Below, in pieces: positions 39,613 through 49,159 of a DNA stretch of 64,000 nt. The position numbers and the translations under genes are program-made. The stretch is from JAPWJZ01 sp041287865 (GTDB lineage Bacteria; Pseudomonadota; Alphaproteobacteria; Micavibrionales; UBA2020). The stretch covers positions 74,318-138,317 of the forward strand of contig JBGGMV010000008.1 in the NCBI GenBank assembly GCA_041287865.1. The letters are read 5' to 3'. Below the pieces are notes generated by a model. The model did no database searches, was not told the DNA's origin, and was given only the letters and a program-made list of their open reading frames with translations. Positions within the stretch are counted from its first letter, which is position 1; each line of letters begins with the position of its first letter.

Positions 39613-39673
39613 GGAACTGTTTTTCCTTGCCGCCGTTTGGGTAAAAATTTCTTTTCACCAAGAAGGATTTTCC

Positions 39674-40981
39674 ATGTCGAAAACTGCCGCCGTCCTTGCC
39701 CTGTCATTAATGCTGCTTGCCTTCCCTGCCTTTGCCGACGAGGCGACGCTTCAGGTAGAGGACGTGATGGGCGCGAACCCGAAGCTGGTCGATCCCGTCA
39801 AAAGCACCTTCCCGACCGTCAAGATCGCCGAGGTGAAGCGCTGGGAAGCAGGCAAGACGCCGCTGGCCGCACCCGGGTTTACGGTGAAGGAATTCGCGGG
39901 CGGGCTTGATCACCCCCGCTGGATTTACGTGCTGCCCAATGGCGACGTATTGGTGGCCGAAACCAACGCGCCGCCGAAACCCGAACAAGGCGGAATCAAG
40001 GGTTTCTTCATGAAAAAAGCGATGAAGAAGGCCGGCGCCGCGACGAAAAGCGCGAACCGCATCACCTTGCTCCGTGACGCCGACGGCGACGGCAGGCCGG
40101 AGGTGCGCGAGGCCTTCCTCGAAAACCTGAATTCCCCCTTCGGCATGGCGCTGGTGGGAAATGATTTCTATGTCGCGGATACCGACAAGGTGATGAAGTT
40201 CCCCTATACGGCAGGCGCGACAAAAATCACCGCGCCCAGCGAAAAATTGGCCGATCTGCCGGGCGGCGATCTCAACCATCACTGGACGAAAAACCTTGTC
40301 GCCAGCAAGGATGGAAAATTCCTTTATGCTTCGGTCGGCTCTAACAGCAACGTCGCCGAAAACGGCCTGGACAAGGAAGTGAACCGCGCCGCGATACTTG
40401 AAATAGAACGCGCGACCGGCAAAACGCGCCTTTTCGCCTCCGGCCTGCGCAATCCCGTCGGCATGGATTTCAACCCCGTGACAGGCGATCTGTGGACGGC
40501 CGTCAACGAGCGTGACGAGCTGGGCTCCGACCTTGTGCCCGACTACATGACCTCGGTGAAGGACGGCGCGTTTTATGGCTGGCCCTGGAGTTACTGGGGG
40601 CATGTGGATACGCGCGTCGAGCCCACCAACGTCGAAATGGTAGCCAAGGCCCTTTCCCCCGATTACGCGCTGGGGCCGCATACGGCTTCGCTGGGCCTGA
40701 CATTCTATACCGCCGACGCTTTCGGCGCGGCTTATAAAAACGGCGTCTTTATCGGCCAGCACGGTTCATGGAACCGCGACCCGCCCAGCGGTTATAAAGT
40801 GATCTTCGTGCCCTTTAAAAACGGCAAGCCCGACGGCAAGCCTGAAAACTTCCTGTCCGGCTTCCTCGACGCCGAAGGCAATGCGCAGGGCCGCCCCGTC
40901 GGCGTGGCCGTCGACAGCAAAGGCGCGCTGCTGGTAGCGGATGATGTGGGGAACGTTATCTGGCGGGTGTCGGCGCCGTAG
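39674..40981 (+). CDS. Secreted sorbosone dehydrogenase-like beta-propeller
   Basis: 435 residues with a signal peptide (about 1-21, PAFADE). The rest follows the PQQ-dependent sugar dehydrogenase/L-sorbosone dehydrogenase propeller family: LDHPRWIYVLPNGDVLVAETN, SPFGMALVGNDFYVADTDKV, LNHHWTKNL (with the family's His), GLRNPVGMDFNPVTGDLWTAVNERDELG, GQHGSWNRDPPSGYKV and a VADDVGNVIWRV end. Periplasmic oxidation of a sugar or aldose is likely; substrate and cofactor are not determined. It has its own ribosome-binding site (AAGGA) and follows DUF808 copy 3 by 61 bases. Confidence 0.88.
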   Translation: MSKTAAVLALSLMLLAFPAFADEATLQVEDVMGANPKLVDPVKSTFPTVKIAEVKRWEAGKTPLAAPGFTVKEFAGGLDHPRWIYVLPNGDVLVAETNAPPKPEQGGIKGFFMKKAMKKAGAATKSANRITLLRDADGDGRPEVREAFLENLNSPFGMALVGNDFYVADTDKVMKFPYTAGATKITAPSEKLADLPGGDLNHHWTKNLVASKDGKFLYASVGSNSNVAENGLDKEVNRAAILEIERATGKTRLFASGLRNPVGMDFNPVTGDLWTAVNERDELGSDLVPDYMTSVKDGAFYGWPWSYWGHVDTRVEPTNVEMVAKALSPDYALGPHTASLGLTFYTADAFGAAYKNGVFIGQHGSWNRDPPSGYKVIFVPFKNGKPDGKPENFLSGFLDAEGNAQGRPVGVAVDSKGALLVADDVGNVIWRVSAP

Positions 40982-41023
40982 CAGCGGCCTGCGGGTTCGT
41001 CGAAACAAAATCGCCCCGCCTTA

Positions 41024-41461
41024 TCAAGGCATAAAGGGGAAATCCTTGGCGATTTTCTTGACCTTGCGCACGTTCTCGCGGCCGATGCGCTTGGACAGGT
41101 CGAACTGCTTGCGGCCGGGCCGCGCGCGCCAGACAGTCTTGTACTTGGCGCGCAGCTCCACCGCTTCATCGATGATCGGGTAGGTAAGGCCGACAAGGCC
41201 GCGTTCCACCTGCCCGTTGCGCATCGGCATTTCGGCGATGCGCATGACCAGCGCGGCGGAGGGCAGCAGCTTCATCATGGCGGCCGCTTCCCTGGTGCCT
41301 TCTTTCCATCTGGCGATATGTTTCGCATGGCCGTCGCGCGCAAAACGGCGCAGGTCGCGGATCAGCGGGCTCAGCGTGCCGATGGCCTGCTTCATCTCGT
41401 CGACCGTCATGCGCCGGAAATCGGGGTTCGGGTCAGTTGCGCGGTTGAAATCGTTTTGCAT
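41024..41461 (-). CDS. Protein of unknown function
   Basis: 145 residues, basic and mostly helical (DEMKQAIGTLSPLIRDLRRF, REAAAMMKLLPSAALVMRI), no signal peptide. The C-terminus (GRENVRKVKKIAKDFPFMP) is basic but does not fit the shared C-terminal motif. It converges with the sorbosone dehydrogenase-like gene. No family recognised. Confidence 0.65.
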   Translation of the reverse strand: MQNDFNRATDPNPDFRRMTVDEMKQAIGTLSPLIRDLRRFARDGHAKHIARWKEGTREAAAMMKLLPSAALVMRIAEMPMRNGQVERGLVGLTYPIIDEAVELRAKYKTVWRARPGRKQFDLSKRIGRENVRKVKKIAKDFPFMP

Positions 41462-41650
41462 GGGCGGGAATTTACGCGCCTCATCTCAAGCTTGCAATAA
41501 AGCGACTCGAATATATTTACGTAATAATGACAAATCTTTGCAAAAAACCCAATAAAACCGGCATTTACAGCCTGATTTTGAATCGTTGACGCGCGGCTTG
41601 GCTATCAGGCATTGTGCGGGTGAATTTCACGCCATTTATAAGGAGAGCGC

Positions 41651-43666
41651 ATGTCGTCCGCCCAGCCCCTGAAATCTTCCACTCCCACCACCGCCAGCCA
41701 CAAGGACATGAGCAACGCGCTCCGCGCGCTCTCGATGGATGCGGTGCAGAAAGCGAATTCCGGCCACCCCGGAATGCCGATGGGCATGGCCGATGTGGCA
41801 ACGGTGCTCTTCACCAAGTTCCTGAAATTCGACGCCTCCAACCCCCTCTGGCCCGACCGCGACCGTTTCATCCTCTCCGCCGGCCACGGCTCGATGCTGC
41901 AATACTCGCTGCTCTATCTCACGGGCTACGAGAAAATGACGCTCGACCAGATCAAGAATTTCCGCCAGCTGCACAGCCTGACCCCCGGCCACCCCGAAGT
42001 CATGCCCGAGGTCGGCATCGAAACCACCACCGGCCCGCTGGGCCAGGGTATTTCCAACGGCGTCGGCTTTGCCCTTGCCGAGCGTATGTTCAACGCGCGC
42101 TTCGGCAATGACCTTGTGAACCATTTCACCTACGTCATCGCCTCCGACGGCGATTTGATGGAAGGCATCAGCCACGAAGCCTGCTCGCTCGCCGGTCACC
42201 TCGGCCTTGGCAAGCTGATCGTGCTCTACGATGACAACGAAATCTCCATCGACGGCCCGACCTCGCTGTCGTTTACCGACAATACGGCGCAGCGTTTCGA
42301 AGCCTACGGCTGGGAAACCTTCACCGTCGACGGCCACAACCCCGAACAGATCGCCAAGGCCATTGCCGCCGCGCAGATCAACGTGGGCAAGCCTTCGCTG
42401 ATTTGCTGCAAAACCAAAATCGGCTATGGCGCGCCGACGAAACAGGGCTCGGCCTCATCCCACGGCTCGCCGCTGGGTGACGAAGAAATCGCGGGCGCGC
42501 GCAAGAACCTCGGCTGGGCGCATATCCCCTTCGACGTTCCTGCCGATGTGTTTGACGCATGGCGCGCCGCAGGCGCCGCAGGCCAGATCGACCGCAAGAA
42601 CTGGCAGGCCCGCCACGACGCGCTCGAAGGCGAAAAACGCCAGCTGTTCGACCGCATGCTGAAGGGCGATGTGACCTCGATCGTCACCCCCATTATCAAC
42701 GACTTCAAAAAGAAAATGACCGCCGAAGCGCCGAAAATCGCCACCCGCGCGGCCTCCGGCAAAGTGCTGGAAGCGCTGATCCCCGCGCTGCCCGAAATGG
42801 TGGGCGGCTCGGCCGACCTTACCGGCTCCGTCCTTACGCTCGTGAAAGACATGGGCAAGGTGACGAAATCGGATTATTCCGGCCGTTACATCTACTGGGG
42901 CGTGCGCGAACACGGCATGGCCGCGGCCATGAACGGCATGGCGCTGCACAGGGGTTTCATCCCCTACGGCGGCACATTCCTGAGCTTCACCGACTATTGC
43001 CGCCCCTCTATTCGTTTATCCGCGCTGATGAAGCAGCGTGTCATTTACGTGATGACGCACGATTCCATCGGTCTCGGCGAAGACGGCCCGACGCACCAGC
43101 CTGTGGAACATGTGGCCGCGATGCGCTGCATCCCCAACGTGCTGGTCTTCCGCCCCGCCGACGTGATTGAAACCGCAGAGGCCTGGCAGATCGCTCTTGA
43201 ACACACCACCGGCCCCAGCATCCTTGTGCTGACGCGCCAGAACCTGCCGCTGGTCCGCAAGGGCGGCGAGACGGAGAACATCACCAAGCGCGGCGCCTAC
43301 ATTCTGGCCGAAGCTTCGCAGCAACCGGTCTGCACCATCTGGGCGACGGGTTCGGAAATCGAAATCGCGATGAAGGCCCGCGACCAGCTGGAAGCCGCCA
43401 AGATCCCGACCCGCGTCGTTTCCGCACCGTGTCTGGAGCTGTTCTGGAAGCAGGACGAAAAATACCGCGCCTCGCTCCTGAACCAGTCGAAAGTCACCGT
43501 GGCCGTTGAAGCCGCCGTGCGCCAGGGCTGGGACGCCATCATCGGTTCGGACGGTATCTTCGTCGGCATGAAGTCCTTCGGCGAAAGCGCGCCTTATCAA
43601 AAACTCTACGAACACTTCGGCATCACGGCCGAAGCGGTCGTCGAACAAGTCAAAAAGAAAATTTAA
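41651..43666 (+). CDS. tkt: Transketolase
   Basis: 671 residues, full length. Thiamine-diphosphate enzyme of the pentose phosphate pathway moving two-carbon units between sugar phosphates. Visible landmarks are SGHPGMPMGMADVA, the ThDP motif region SDGDLMEGISHEA...YDDNEISIDG, the HGSPLGDEE loop and the catalytic-Glu region GVREHGMAAAMNGMALH. AGGAGAG precedes the ATG. It begins a glycolysis/pentose set with gap 25 bases on; a TTGACG box at 41586 may be its -35. Confidence 0.98.
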   Translation: MSSAQPLKSSTPTTASHKDMSNALRALSMDAVQKANSGHPGMPMGMADVATVLFTKFLKFDASNPLWPDRDRFILSAGHGSMLQYSLLYLTGYEKMTLDQIKNFRQLHSLTPGHPEVMPEVGIETTTGPLGQGISNGVGFALAERMFNARFGNDLVNHFTYVIASDGDLMEGISHEACSLAGHLGLGKLIVLYDDNEISIDGPTSLSFTDNTAQRFEAYGWETFTVDGHNPEQIAKAIAAAQINVGKPSLICCKTKIGYGAPTKQGSASSHGSPLGDEEIAGARKNLGWAHIPFDVPADVFDAWRAAGAAGQIDRKNWQARHDALEGEKRQLFDRMLKGDVTSIVTPIINDFKKKMTAEAPKIATRAASGKVLEALIPALPEMVGGSADLTGSVLTLVKDMGKVTKSDYSGRYIYWGVREHGMAAAMNGMALHRGFIPYGGTFLSFTDYCRPSIRLSALMKQRVIYVMTHDSIGLGEDGPTHQPVEHVAAMRCIPNVLVFRPADVIETAEAWQIALEHTTGPSILVLTRQNLPLVRKGGETENITKRGAYILAEASQQPVCTIWATGSEIEIAMKARDQLEAAKIPTRVVSAPCLELFWKQDEKYRASLLNQSKVTVAVEAAVRQGWDAIIGSDGIFVGMKSFGESAPYQKLYEHFGITAEAVVEQVKKKI

Positions 43667-43691
43667 AAACGTACAATAGAGGAGAATAAAA

Positions 43692-44702
43692 ATGACAGTA
43701 AAAGTCGCCATCAACGGGTTTGGCCGCATCGGCCGCCTTGTCCTGCGTTCCATCATGGAAAGCGGCCGCAATGACGTGACCGTCGTCGGCATCAACGACC
43801 TCGCGACTGCAGAGGCCAACGCGCACCTGCTGAAATACGACAGCGTGCACGGAAAGTTCAAAGGCGAAGTGAAGGTCAACGGCACGAAACTGGTCGTCAA
43901 CGGCCATGAAATCACCATGACGCAGGTGAAAGACCCCACCACCCTGCCGTGGAAAGATCTCGGCGTCGATATCACCATGGAATGCACCGGCATCTTCACC
44001 AAGAAAGAAGATGCGCTGAAGCACATTCAGGCCGGCGCAAAAAAGGTTCTGATCTCCGCCCCCGCGACGGATGAAGACCTCACCGTCGTTTACGGCGTGA
44101 ACCATGACAAGCTGGCGGCGAACCATGTGGTCGTCTCCAACGCGTCCTGCACCACCAACTGTCTTGCGCCTGTGGCTTACGTGCTCGATAAAGCCGTCGG
44201 CATCAAGCACGGTTTCATGACCACCATCCACAGCTATACCGGCGACCAGAACACGGTCGATACGATGCACAAGGATTTGCACCGCGCGCGCGCGGCGGCC
44301 CTCAACATCATCCCGACCTCGACGGGCGCCGCCAAGGCCGTGGGCCTTGTGCTGCCGCACCTGAAGGGCAAGCTGGACGGCACCTCGCTCCGCGTGCCGA
44401 CGCCGAACGTCTCGGTCGTGGATTTCAAGTTCACCGCCAACAAGGCAACCACGGTGGAAGAAGTGAACAAGGCGATCACCGATGCGGCGTCGAACGGCCC
44501 GCTGAAGGGCATCCTCGGCACCTATACGGAGCCGCTGGTGTCGACCGACTTCAACCACGATCCTCATTCCTCCATCTTCGCGCTGAAGGAAACCAAGGTT
44601 ATCGAGGGCACTTTCGTGCGCGTGATGATGTGGTACGACAACGAATGGGGTTTCTCCAACCGCATGTCGGACACGGCTGTCGCAATGGCGAAGCTGAAAT
44701 AA
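43692..44702 (+). CDS. gap: Glyceraldehyde-3-phosphate dehydrogenase
   Basis: 336 residues. Oxidises and phosphorylates glyceraldehyde 3-phosphate with NAD. The Rossmann motif INGFGRIGRLVLRS, the active-site SNASCTTNCLAP cysteine and the WYDNEWGFSNRM end are all present. The ribosome-binding site is GAGGAG. Followed by a strong terminator, so tkt-gap is a closed two-gene unit; pgk, the usual next gene in alphaproteobacteria, is missing here. Confidence 0.98.
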   Translation: MTVKVAINGFGRIGRLVLRSIMESGRNDVTVVGINDLATAEANAHLLKYDSVHGKFKGEVKVNGTKLVVNGHEITMTQVKDPTTLPWKDLGVDITMECTGIFTKKEDALKHIQAGAKKVLISAPATDEDLTVVYGVNHDKLAANHVVVSNASCTTNCLAPVAYVLDKAVGIKHGFMTTIHSYTGDQNTVDTMHKDLHRARAAALNIIPTSTGAAKAVGLVLPHLKGKLDGTSLRVPTPNVSVVDFKFTANKATTVEEVNKAITDAASNGPLKGILGTYTEPLVSTDFNHDPHSSIFALKETKVIEGTFVRVMMWYDNEWGFSNRMSDTAVAMAKLK

Positions 44703-44725
44703 AATTTCAATACATACAGACTACC

Positions 44726-44752
44726 GGGGCGGCGAAAGCCGCCCCTTTCTTT
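44726..44752 (+). terminator. Intrinsic terminator after gap
   Basis: GGGGCGGC (44726-44733), GAAA tetraloop, GCCGCCCC (44738-44745), then TTTCTTTT. Confidence 0.92.
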
Positions 44753-44814
44753 TGCGCAAAAGCCTGATTTTAAAGGCTGAAATCCACCCGTCCAAGAATT
44801 TGGTAATGTTTTTT

Positions 44815-44823
44815 TGCTATAAT
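44815..44823 (+). promoter_or_regulatory. Extended -10 promoter
   Basis: TG-C-TATAAT (44815-44823) is a full extended -10. The roughly 120-nt leader that follows can form a GC-rich hairpin (near 44861-44898) before the start of the repeat protein gene. Confidence 0.55.
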
Positions 44824-44949
44824 AAAAGAACCTTGGGAGAGGTAGAGTAGTACGAGGATTTGCGGGGCGGCTTCGCGTGATGGCGAGCCCGCCCTGCATT
44901 CCCGCACATCCCAACCAACCCCACAGGCAGAAAAAACTATGGAGCCAGA

Positions 44950-47900
44950 ATGGCTGACGCCATCACTTCGTTTTTCCTGCTGCAGGCGAACCGTAGCGGT
45001 TCCGCCAGTGCCCAGATCGCGCCTTCCGCGCTCGAGCTGGGCTCCGACACGCTGACCCGCAATCCGCGTCTTGAGACGCTGGGCAAGCTTTTCGCCCCGC
45101 CCTCGGGCGCCAGCAATATTGCGGGGCTCGACAGTTTCCTCGCCGTCGCCACCGCTGCGAAAACAGCCGCCGGTGCCCCCGCCAGAAATTCCAAAGATGC
45201 GCTGAAACAGGCACCGGAACTGAGGAAGAACGACAGCGCAGCGCTCGACGTCTTCATCAAGCGCGAAACGGCGGCTGAATCCCGCCTGAAGCAGCTGTTG
45301 CAGGCGTCGACCGCAGCCGCCGCAACCTCTACTACCAGCAAACCTGCCGAAACCGAGGCGGCAACAGCGGCAGCTTCCATCACCCGCAACAGCGGGCTGC
45401 GCATCACGGAAGGCGGCGACGGCATTATCAACAGCCGGCGCCTGAACACCAATATTCCGGGCGCACGACCGCAGGATATTATCTATACCGTCAACGAAAG
45501 CCCGCGTAACGGCAGGCTGGAACTGACAGCAAAGCCCGGCGAAGCGGTAACGACCTTCACCCAGCAGGACCTCAACCTCGGCCGCCTGCGCTACGTCAGC
45601 AACGGGTCGGAGGCACGCGGCGACAGTTTCGATTTCACGGTCAGGGGCGGCGAACAGGAACTGTCAGGCAGCTTTGGCATCAGCGTAGCGCCGGTCAACG
45701 ATGCGCCGGCGGTTTCCGTGAACACAGGTTTGACAGTCGCGGAAGGCGACACGGCGACGCTGACGACGGCGCAGCTCTCGGTCAGCGACCCTGACAGCCG
45801 CGCCGAGGATACCGTCTTCACGGTTACCGGCGGCCCGCAGCACGGACGGCTGGAATACGCCGCCAGCCCGGGCCTCGCCATCACCAGCTTTACCCAGGGC
45901 GACATCGCCGCAGGGCGCGTGCGCTACGTGAGCGACGGATCGGAAGTCACCTCCGACAGCTTCACCTTCACCGCCAGCGACGGCATCAGCGCGACGGCGG
46001 CCGAGACCTTCAACATCAATGTCACCCCCGTTGACGACAGCGCGACGATTGTCAACAACACCGGCGCGACGGTGACCGAAGGCGGCTCCGCGGTGCTTAG
46101 CGAAACGCAGCTGTCATCAACCGACGTCGACACGGCGGTCGAGGATATTATCTACAATGTGACCTCGGGCCCCTCCGGCGGCTATCTCGAATTCACCGAT
46201 AACGCCGGCACGGCGATCACGTCCTTCACGCAGGCCGACGTCAATTCGGGACGCGTCCGTTATGTGCATGGCGGCGGCGAAGCGCCCGCCGACAGCTTCA
46301 ACTTTACCGTGACCGGCAGCACCGCCACCACGGCCTCCGCAAGCTTTGCCTTCACCGTCACCCCTGTCGATGACGCCCCGCAGCTGCAGGCCAACACTGG
46401 TGCGACATTGAACGAAGGCGGCACGACCGCGATAACGGCGGCGCAACTGTCCGTCTCCGATGTCGACACCGCCGCCAGCGGCATCGTCTACAATATCACC
46501 GCAGGCCCTCAGCACGGTCGGCTGGAATATGCCTCCAGCCCCGGCACCGCCGTCACCAGCTTTACGCAGGCCGATATCGATTCCGGCAGAATCGTTTACA
46601 TCCATGACGGATCGGAAACCACGTCGGACAGCTTTACCTTTACCGCCGCCGACGCGACCACGACGCTGGGCGCTTCGTCCTTCGCGCTGAACGTTACGCC
46701 GGTCGACGATGCGCCGGTGATTACAAACACCGACGGCACGGTGGTGGAGGGCGGAACCAGCACCATCACATCTTCACAACTGGGCGCGTCAGACCCCGAT
46801 ACGGCAGCCGCGAATATCACCTACACAGTCACCGCCGCGCCGACAACCGGACGGCTTGAAAACGCGACGAACCCGGGCGTGTCGATCACCAGCTTCACGC
46901 AGGCCGATATCGACGCGGGCAATATCCGCTTCGTCCACGACGGCGGCGAGGCCCCGACGTCAAGCTTCGGCTTCTCGGTTTCCGACGGCACGACGACGCA
47001 GGCCGGCAATACCTTCACCTTCGGCGTCATCCCGGTCGACGACGCGCCGGTGCTGGCGGCGAATACCGGCGGCACGCTGGCAGAGGGCGGATCGAGCATC
47101 ATCACATCTGCCCAACTGCGCACGACAGACGTCGATACGGCGGCTGCGAATATCACCTATACAGTTACATCGGGCCCGACAAACGGCCAGCTGGAAAGAA
47201 CGACCAACCCGGGTGTCGGCATCACCAGCTTCTCGCAGGCCGATATCGACGCGGGCCGCATCCGCTTCGTCCACAACGGCAGCGAAACGACGACGGCCAG
47301 CTTCGGCTTCTCCGTTTCCGACGGCACGACCACGCAGGCCGGCAATACCTTTGGTTTCAGCGTTACGCCGGTCGATGATGCGCCGGTGCTCACGAATACC
47401 GGCGGCACGATTGCGGAGGGCGGATCAAGTATCATCTCGTCGTCGCAGCTGCGCGCAACCGACCCCGATACGGCAGCCGCCAATATCACCTATACCGTCA
47501 CCGCCGCCCCCACCACCGGACGGCTTGAAAGCGCGACGAACCCGGGCGTGTCGATCACCAGCTTCACGCAGGCCGACATCGACGCAGGCCTCATTCGCTT
47601 CGTCCACAACGGCGGCGAGGCGCCGACGGCCAGCTTCGGCTTCTCCGTTTCCGACGGCACGACGACGCAAGCGGGCAATACCTTCACCTTCGGCGTCACG
47701 CCCGTCAACGACGCACCGGTGCTGGCGACGAATACGGGCACAAGCGTCGCAAGGCGCGATACCACGACCATTACATCGGCGCAGCTGCAAACGACGGATG
47801 TCGATAATACCCCGTCAAGCCTTACCTATACCGTCACCGCCAGCCCGACGCGCGGCAGGCTGGAACTCTCCACCAACCCCGGCGTTAGCATCACTTCATT

Positions 47901-48039
47901 CACCCAGGCCGACATCGACGCCGGCCGCCTGCGCTATGTGCATACAGCAAATGGCGCCGCGAACGATTCCTTCACCTTCACCGTCTCGGACGGCGCGGCA
48001 TCGATCGCCGCCTCCAGCTTCGCCATCGATGTGACGTAA
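44950..48039 (+). CDS. Cadherin-like/CSPG-repeat giant protein
   Basis: 1029 residues. No signal peptide. A 140-residue Ala/Ser-rich N-terminal region precedes eight repeats of 111-112 residues. Each has an EGG turn, an SxLxxxDxD strand, a GRLE segment, ITSFTQADI, GRIRFVH and a V-T-P-V-D/N-D-A-P end, the pattern of CSPG/cadherin-3 repeats that bind calcium at Asp-rich linkers. The eighth repeat has lost the EGG turn (VARRD) and stops right after its last strand. Such proteins are surface adhesins, often exported by type I systems, but no RTX tail or transporter gene is near. It sits between gap and fba. Confidence 0.85.
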   Translation: MADAITSFFLLQANRSGSASAQIAPSALELGSDTLTRNPRLETLGKLFAPPSGASNIAGLDSFLAVATAAKTAAGAPARNSKDALKQAPELRKNDSAALDVFIKRETAAESRLKQLLQASTAAAATSTTSKPAETEAATAAASITRNSGLRITEGGDGIINSRRLNTNIPGARPQDIIYTVNESPRNGRLELTAKPGEAVTTFTQQDLNLGRLRYVSNGSEARGDSFDFTVRGGEQELSGSFGISVAPVNDAPAVSVNTGLTVAEGDTATLTTAQLSVSDPDSRAEDTVFTVTGGPQHGRLEYAASPGLAITSFTQGDIAAGRVRYVSDGSEVTSDSFTFTASDGISATAAETFNINVTPVDDSATIVNNTGATVTEGGSAVLSETQLSSTDVDTAVEDIIYNVTSGPSGGYLEFTDNAGTAITSFTQADVNSGRVRYVHGGGEAPADSFNFTVTGSTATTASASFAFTVTPVDDAPQLQANTGATLNEGGTTAITAAQLSVSDVDTAASGIVYNITAGPQHGRLEYASSPGTAVTSFTQADIDSGRIVYIHDGSETTSDSFTFTAADATTTLGASSFALNVTPVDDAPVITNTDGTVVEGGTSTITSSQLGASDPDTAAANITYTVTAAPTTGRLENATNPGVSITSFTQADIDAGNIRFVHDGGEAPTSSFGFSVSDGTTTQAGNTFTFGVIPVDDAPVLAANTGGTLAEGGSSIITSAQLRTTDVDTAAANITYTVTSGPTNGQLERTTNPGVGITSFSQADIDAGRIRFVHNGSETTTASFGFSVSDGTTTQAGNTFGFSVTPVDDAPVLTNTGGTIAEGGSSIISSSQLRATDPDTAAANITYTVTAAPTTGRLESATNPGVSITSFTQADIDAGLIRFVHNGGEAPTASFGFSVSDGTTTQAGNTFTFGVTPVNDAPVLATNTGTSVARRDTTTITSAQLQTTDVDNTPSSLTYTVTASPTRGRLELSTNPGVSITSFTQADIDAGRLRYVHTANGAANDSFTFTVSDGAASIAASSFAIDVT
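45718..48036 (+). repeat. Seven well-conserved 333-336-bp coding repeats
   Basis: Repeat units begin near 45718, 46054, 46389, 46723, 47059, 47392 and 47728, in frame; a more diverged first unit lies before them. Units starting at 46723, 47059 and 47392 share long identical stretches, which points to recent duplication or gene conversion. Confidence 0.8.
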
Positions 48040-48067
48040 ATAGCGGTAAATAAGGGGCTTTTGCCGC

Positions 48068-48096
48068 TTGATTTGGCGGCCCCGCCCGCATAATAT
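48068..48096 (+). promoter_or_regulatory. fba promoter
   Basis: TTGATT (48068-48073), 17-bp spacer, TAATAT (48091-48096), 28 bases before the start codon. Confidence 0.5.
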
Positions 48097-48123
48097 ACCC
48101 TCAAAACCGCCAAGGAGGGTCAC

Positions 48124-49095
48124 ATGAGCGCAACGCAGAAAGTCACCAAAATGCCCGCGAAACACGCGAATGTCGGCGTCACCGACACCGTCAAAAAAAT
48201 TCTCGCTAACTATGAAAGCGACAACCCGGGTACGAAGGCAAACATCTGCCGCCTGCTGATGACCGGCAAGCTGGCCGGCACGGGCAAGATGGTCATCCTG
48301 CCCGTCGACCAGGGTTTCGAGCACGGCCCCGGCCGCAGCTTCGCCATCAACCCCGAAGCTTACGATCCGCATTACCATTACCAGCTGGCAATTGATTCAG
48401 GCTGCAACGCCTACGCGGCGCCGCTCGGCGCGCTCGAGGCCGGCGCTGATACTTTCGCAGGCGCCATTCCGCTGATCCTGAAAATCAATTCGTCCAACAG
48501 CCTCATTCAAGCCAAGGACCAGTCGGTCAACGGTTCGGTCGCAGACGCGCTCCGCCTCGGCTGCTCGGCCATCGGCTTCACCATCTACCCCGGCTCCGAG
48601 CACATGCTGGAGCTGCAGGAAGAAATCGTGCAGCTGTCCGAAGAAGCGAAATCGGTCGGCATCGCCACGGTCATCTGGTCTTACATCCGCGGACCGAAAG
48701 TGTCGAAAGAAGGCGAACTGGCCATCGACAACATCGCTTACGGCGCGCATATGGCGGCGCAGCTTGGCGCGCATATCATCAAGGTGAAACTGCCCTCCGA
48801 TCACCTCGACCTGCCCGAAGCGAAAAAAGTCTACGAAGAGCGCAAGATTCCGATCAAGACGCAGGCCGAGCGCGTGAAGCACGTGATGCAATCGAGCTTC
48901 GCGGGCCGCAGGCTCGTCGTCTTCTCGGGCGGCGCGACCAAGGACGAGGACAGCGTGTACGAAGACGCCCGCGCGATTTACGAGGGCGGCGGCAACGGTT
49001 CCATCATCGGCCGCAACTGCTTCCAGCGCCCGCGCGAGGAAGCGCTTTCCATGCTCGACAAGATCATGGACATCTACCTCGGCAAAGACGCTTAA
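48124..49095 (+). CDS. fba: Class I fructose-bisphosphate aldolase (DhnA/FbaB type)
   Basis: 323 residues. Metal-independent Schiff-base aldolase of the archaeal/DhnA type, cleaving fructose 1,6-bisphosphate. Landmarks are ILPVDQGFEHGPGRSF, AYAAPLGALE, TVIWSYIRG, the HIIKVKLPSDH strand that should carry the Schiff-base lysine, and VFSGGATKDED. AAGGAGGG precedes the ATG. It completes the set with tkt and gap but is separated from them by the cadherin-like gene. Confidence 0.95.
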   Translation: MSATQKVTKMPAKHANVGVTDTVKKILANYESDNPGTKANICRLLMTGKLAGTGKMVILPVDQGFEHGPGRSFAINPEAYDPHYHYQLAIDSGCNAYAAPLGALEAGADTFAGAIPLILKINSSNSLIQAKDQSVNGSVADALRLGCSAIGFTIYPGSEHMLELQEEIVQLSEEAKSVGIATVIWSYIRGPKVSKEGELAIDNIAYGAHMAAQLGAHIIKVKLPSDHLDLPEAKKVYEERKIPIKTQAERVKHVMQSSFAGRRLVVFSGGATKDEDSVYEDARAIYEGGGNGSIIGRNCFQRPREEALSMLDKIMDIYLGKDA

Positions 49096-49106
49096 TCCAT
49101 TCTTCT

Positions 49107-49139
49107 CCCCTCTCCCGCTTATGCATTGCGGGAGAGGGG
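49107..49139. repeat. CCCTCTCCC-type hairpin
   Basis: CCCCTCTCCCGC (49107-49118) pairs perfectly with GCGGGAGAGGGG (49128-49139). There is no U-run. The arms share the CCCTCTCCC core with the larger inverted repeat at 62819-62960, so this may be a solo copy of the same dispersed element rather than a terminator. Confidence 0.6.
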
Positions 49140-49159
49140 CAAGAAGGCTAGAATAAATA

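Noticed and set aside
45718..48036. Periodic repeats as a possible CRISPR or satellite
   Set aside because: The 333-336-bp period is in frame with cadherin-like domains.
49107..49139. Terminator after fba
   Set aside because: The stem is strong but lacks a U-run and matches the dispersed CCCTCTCCC element, so it was listed as a repeat.
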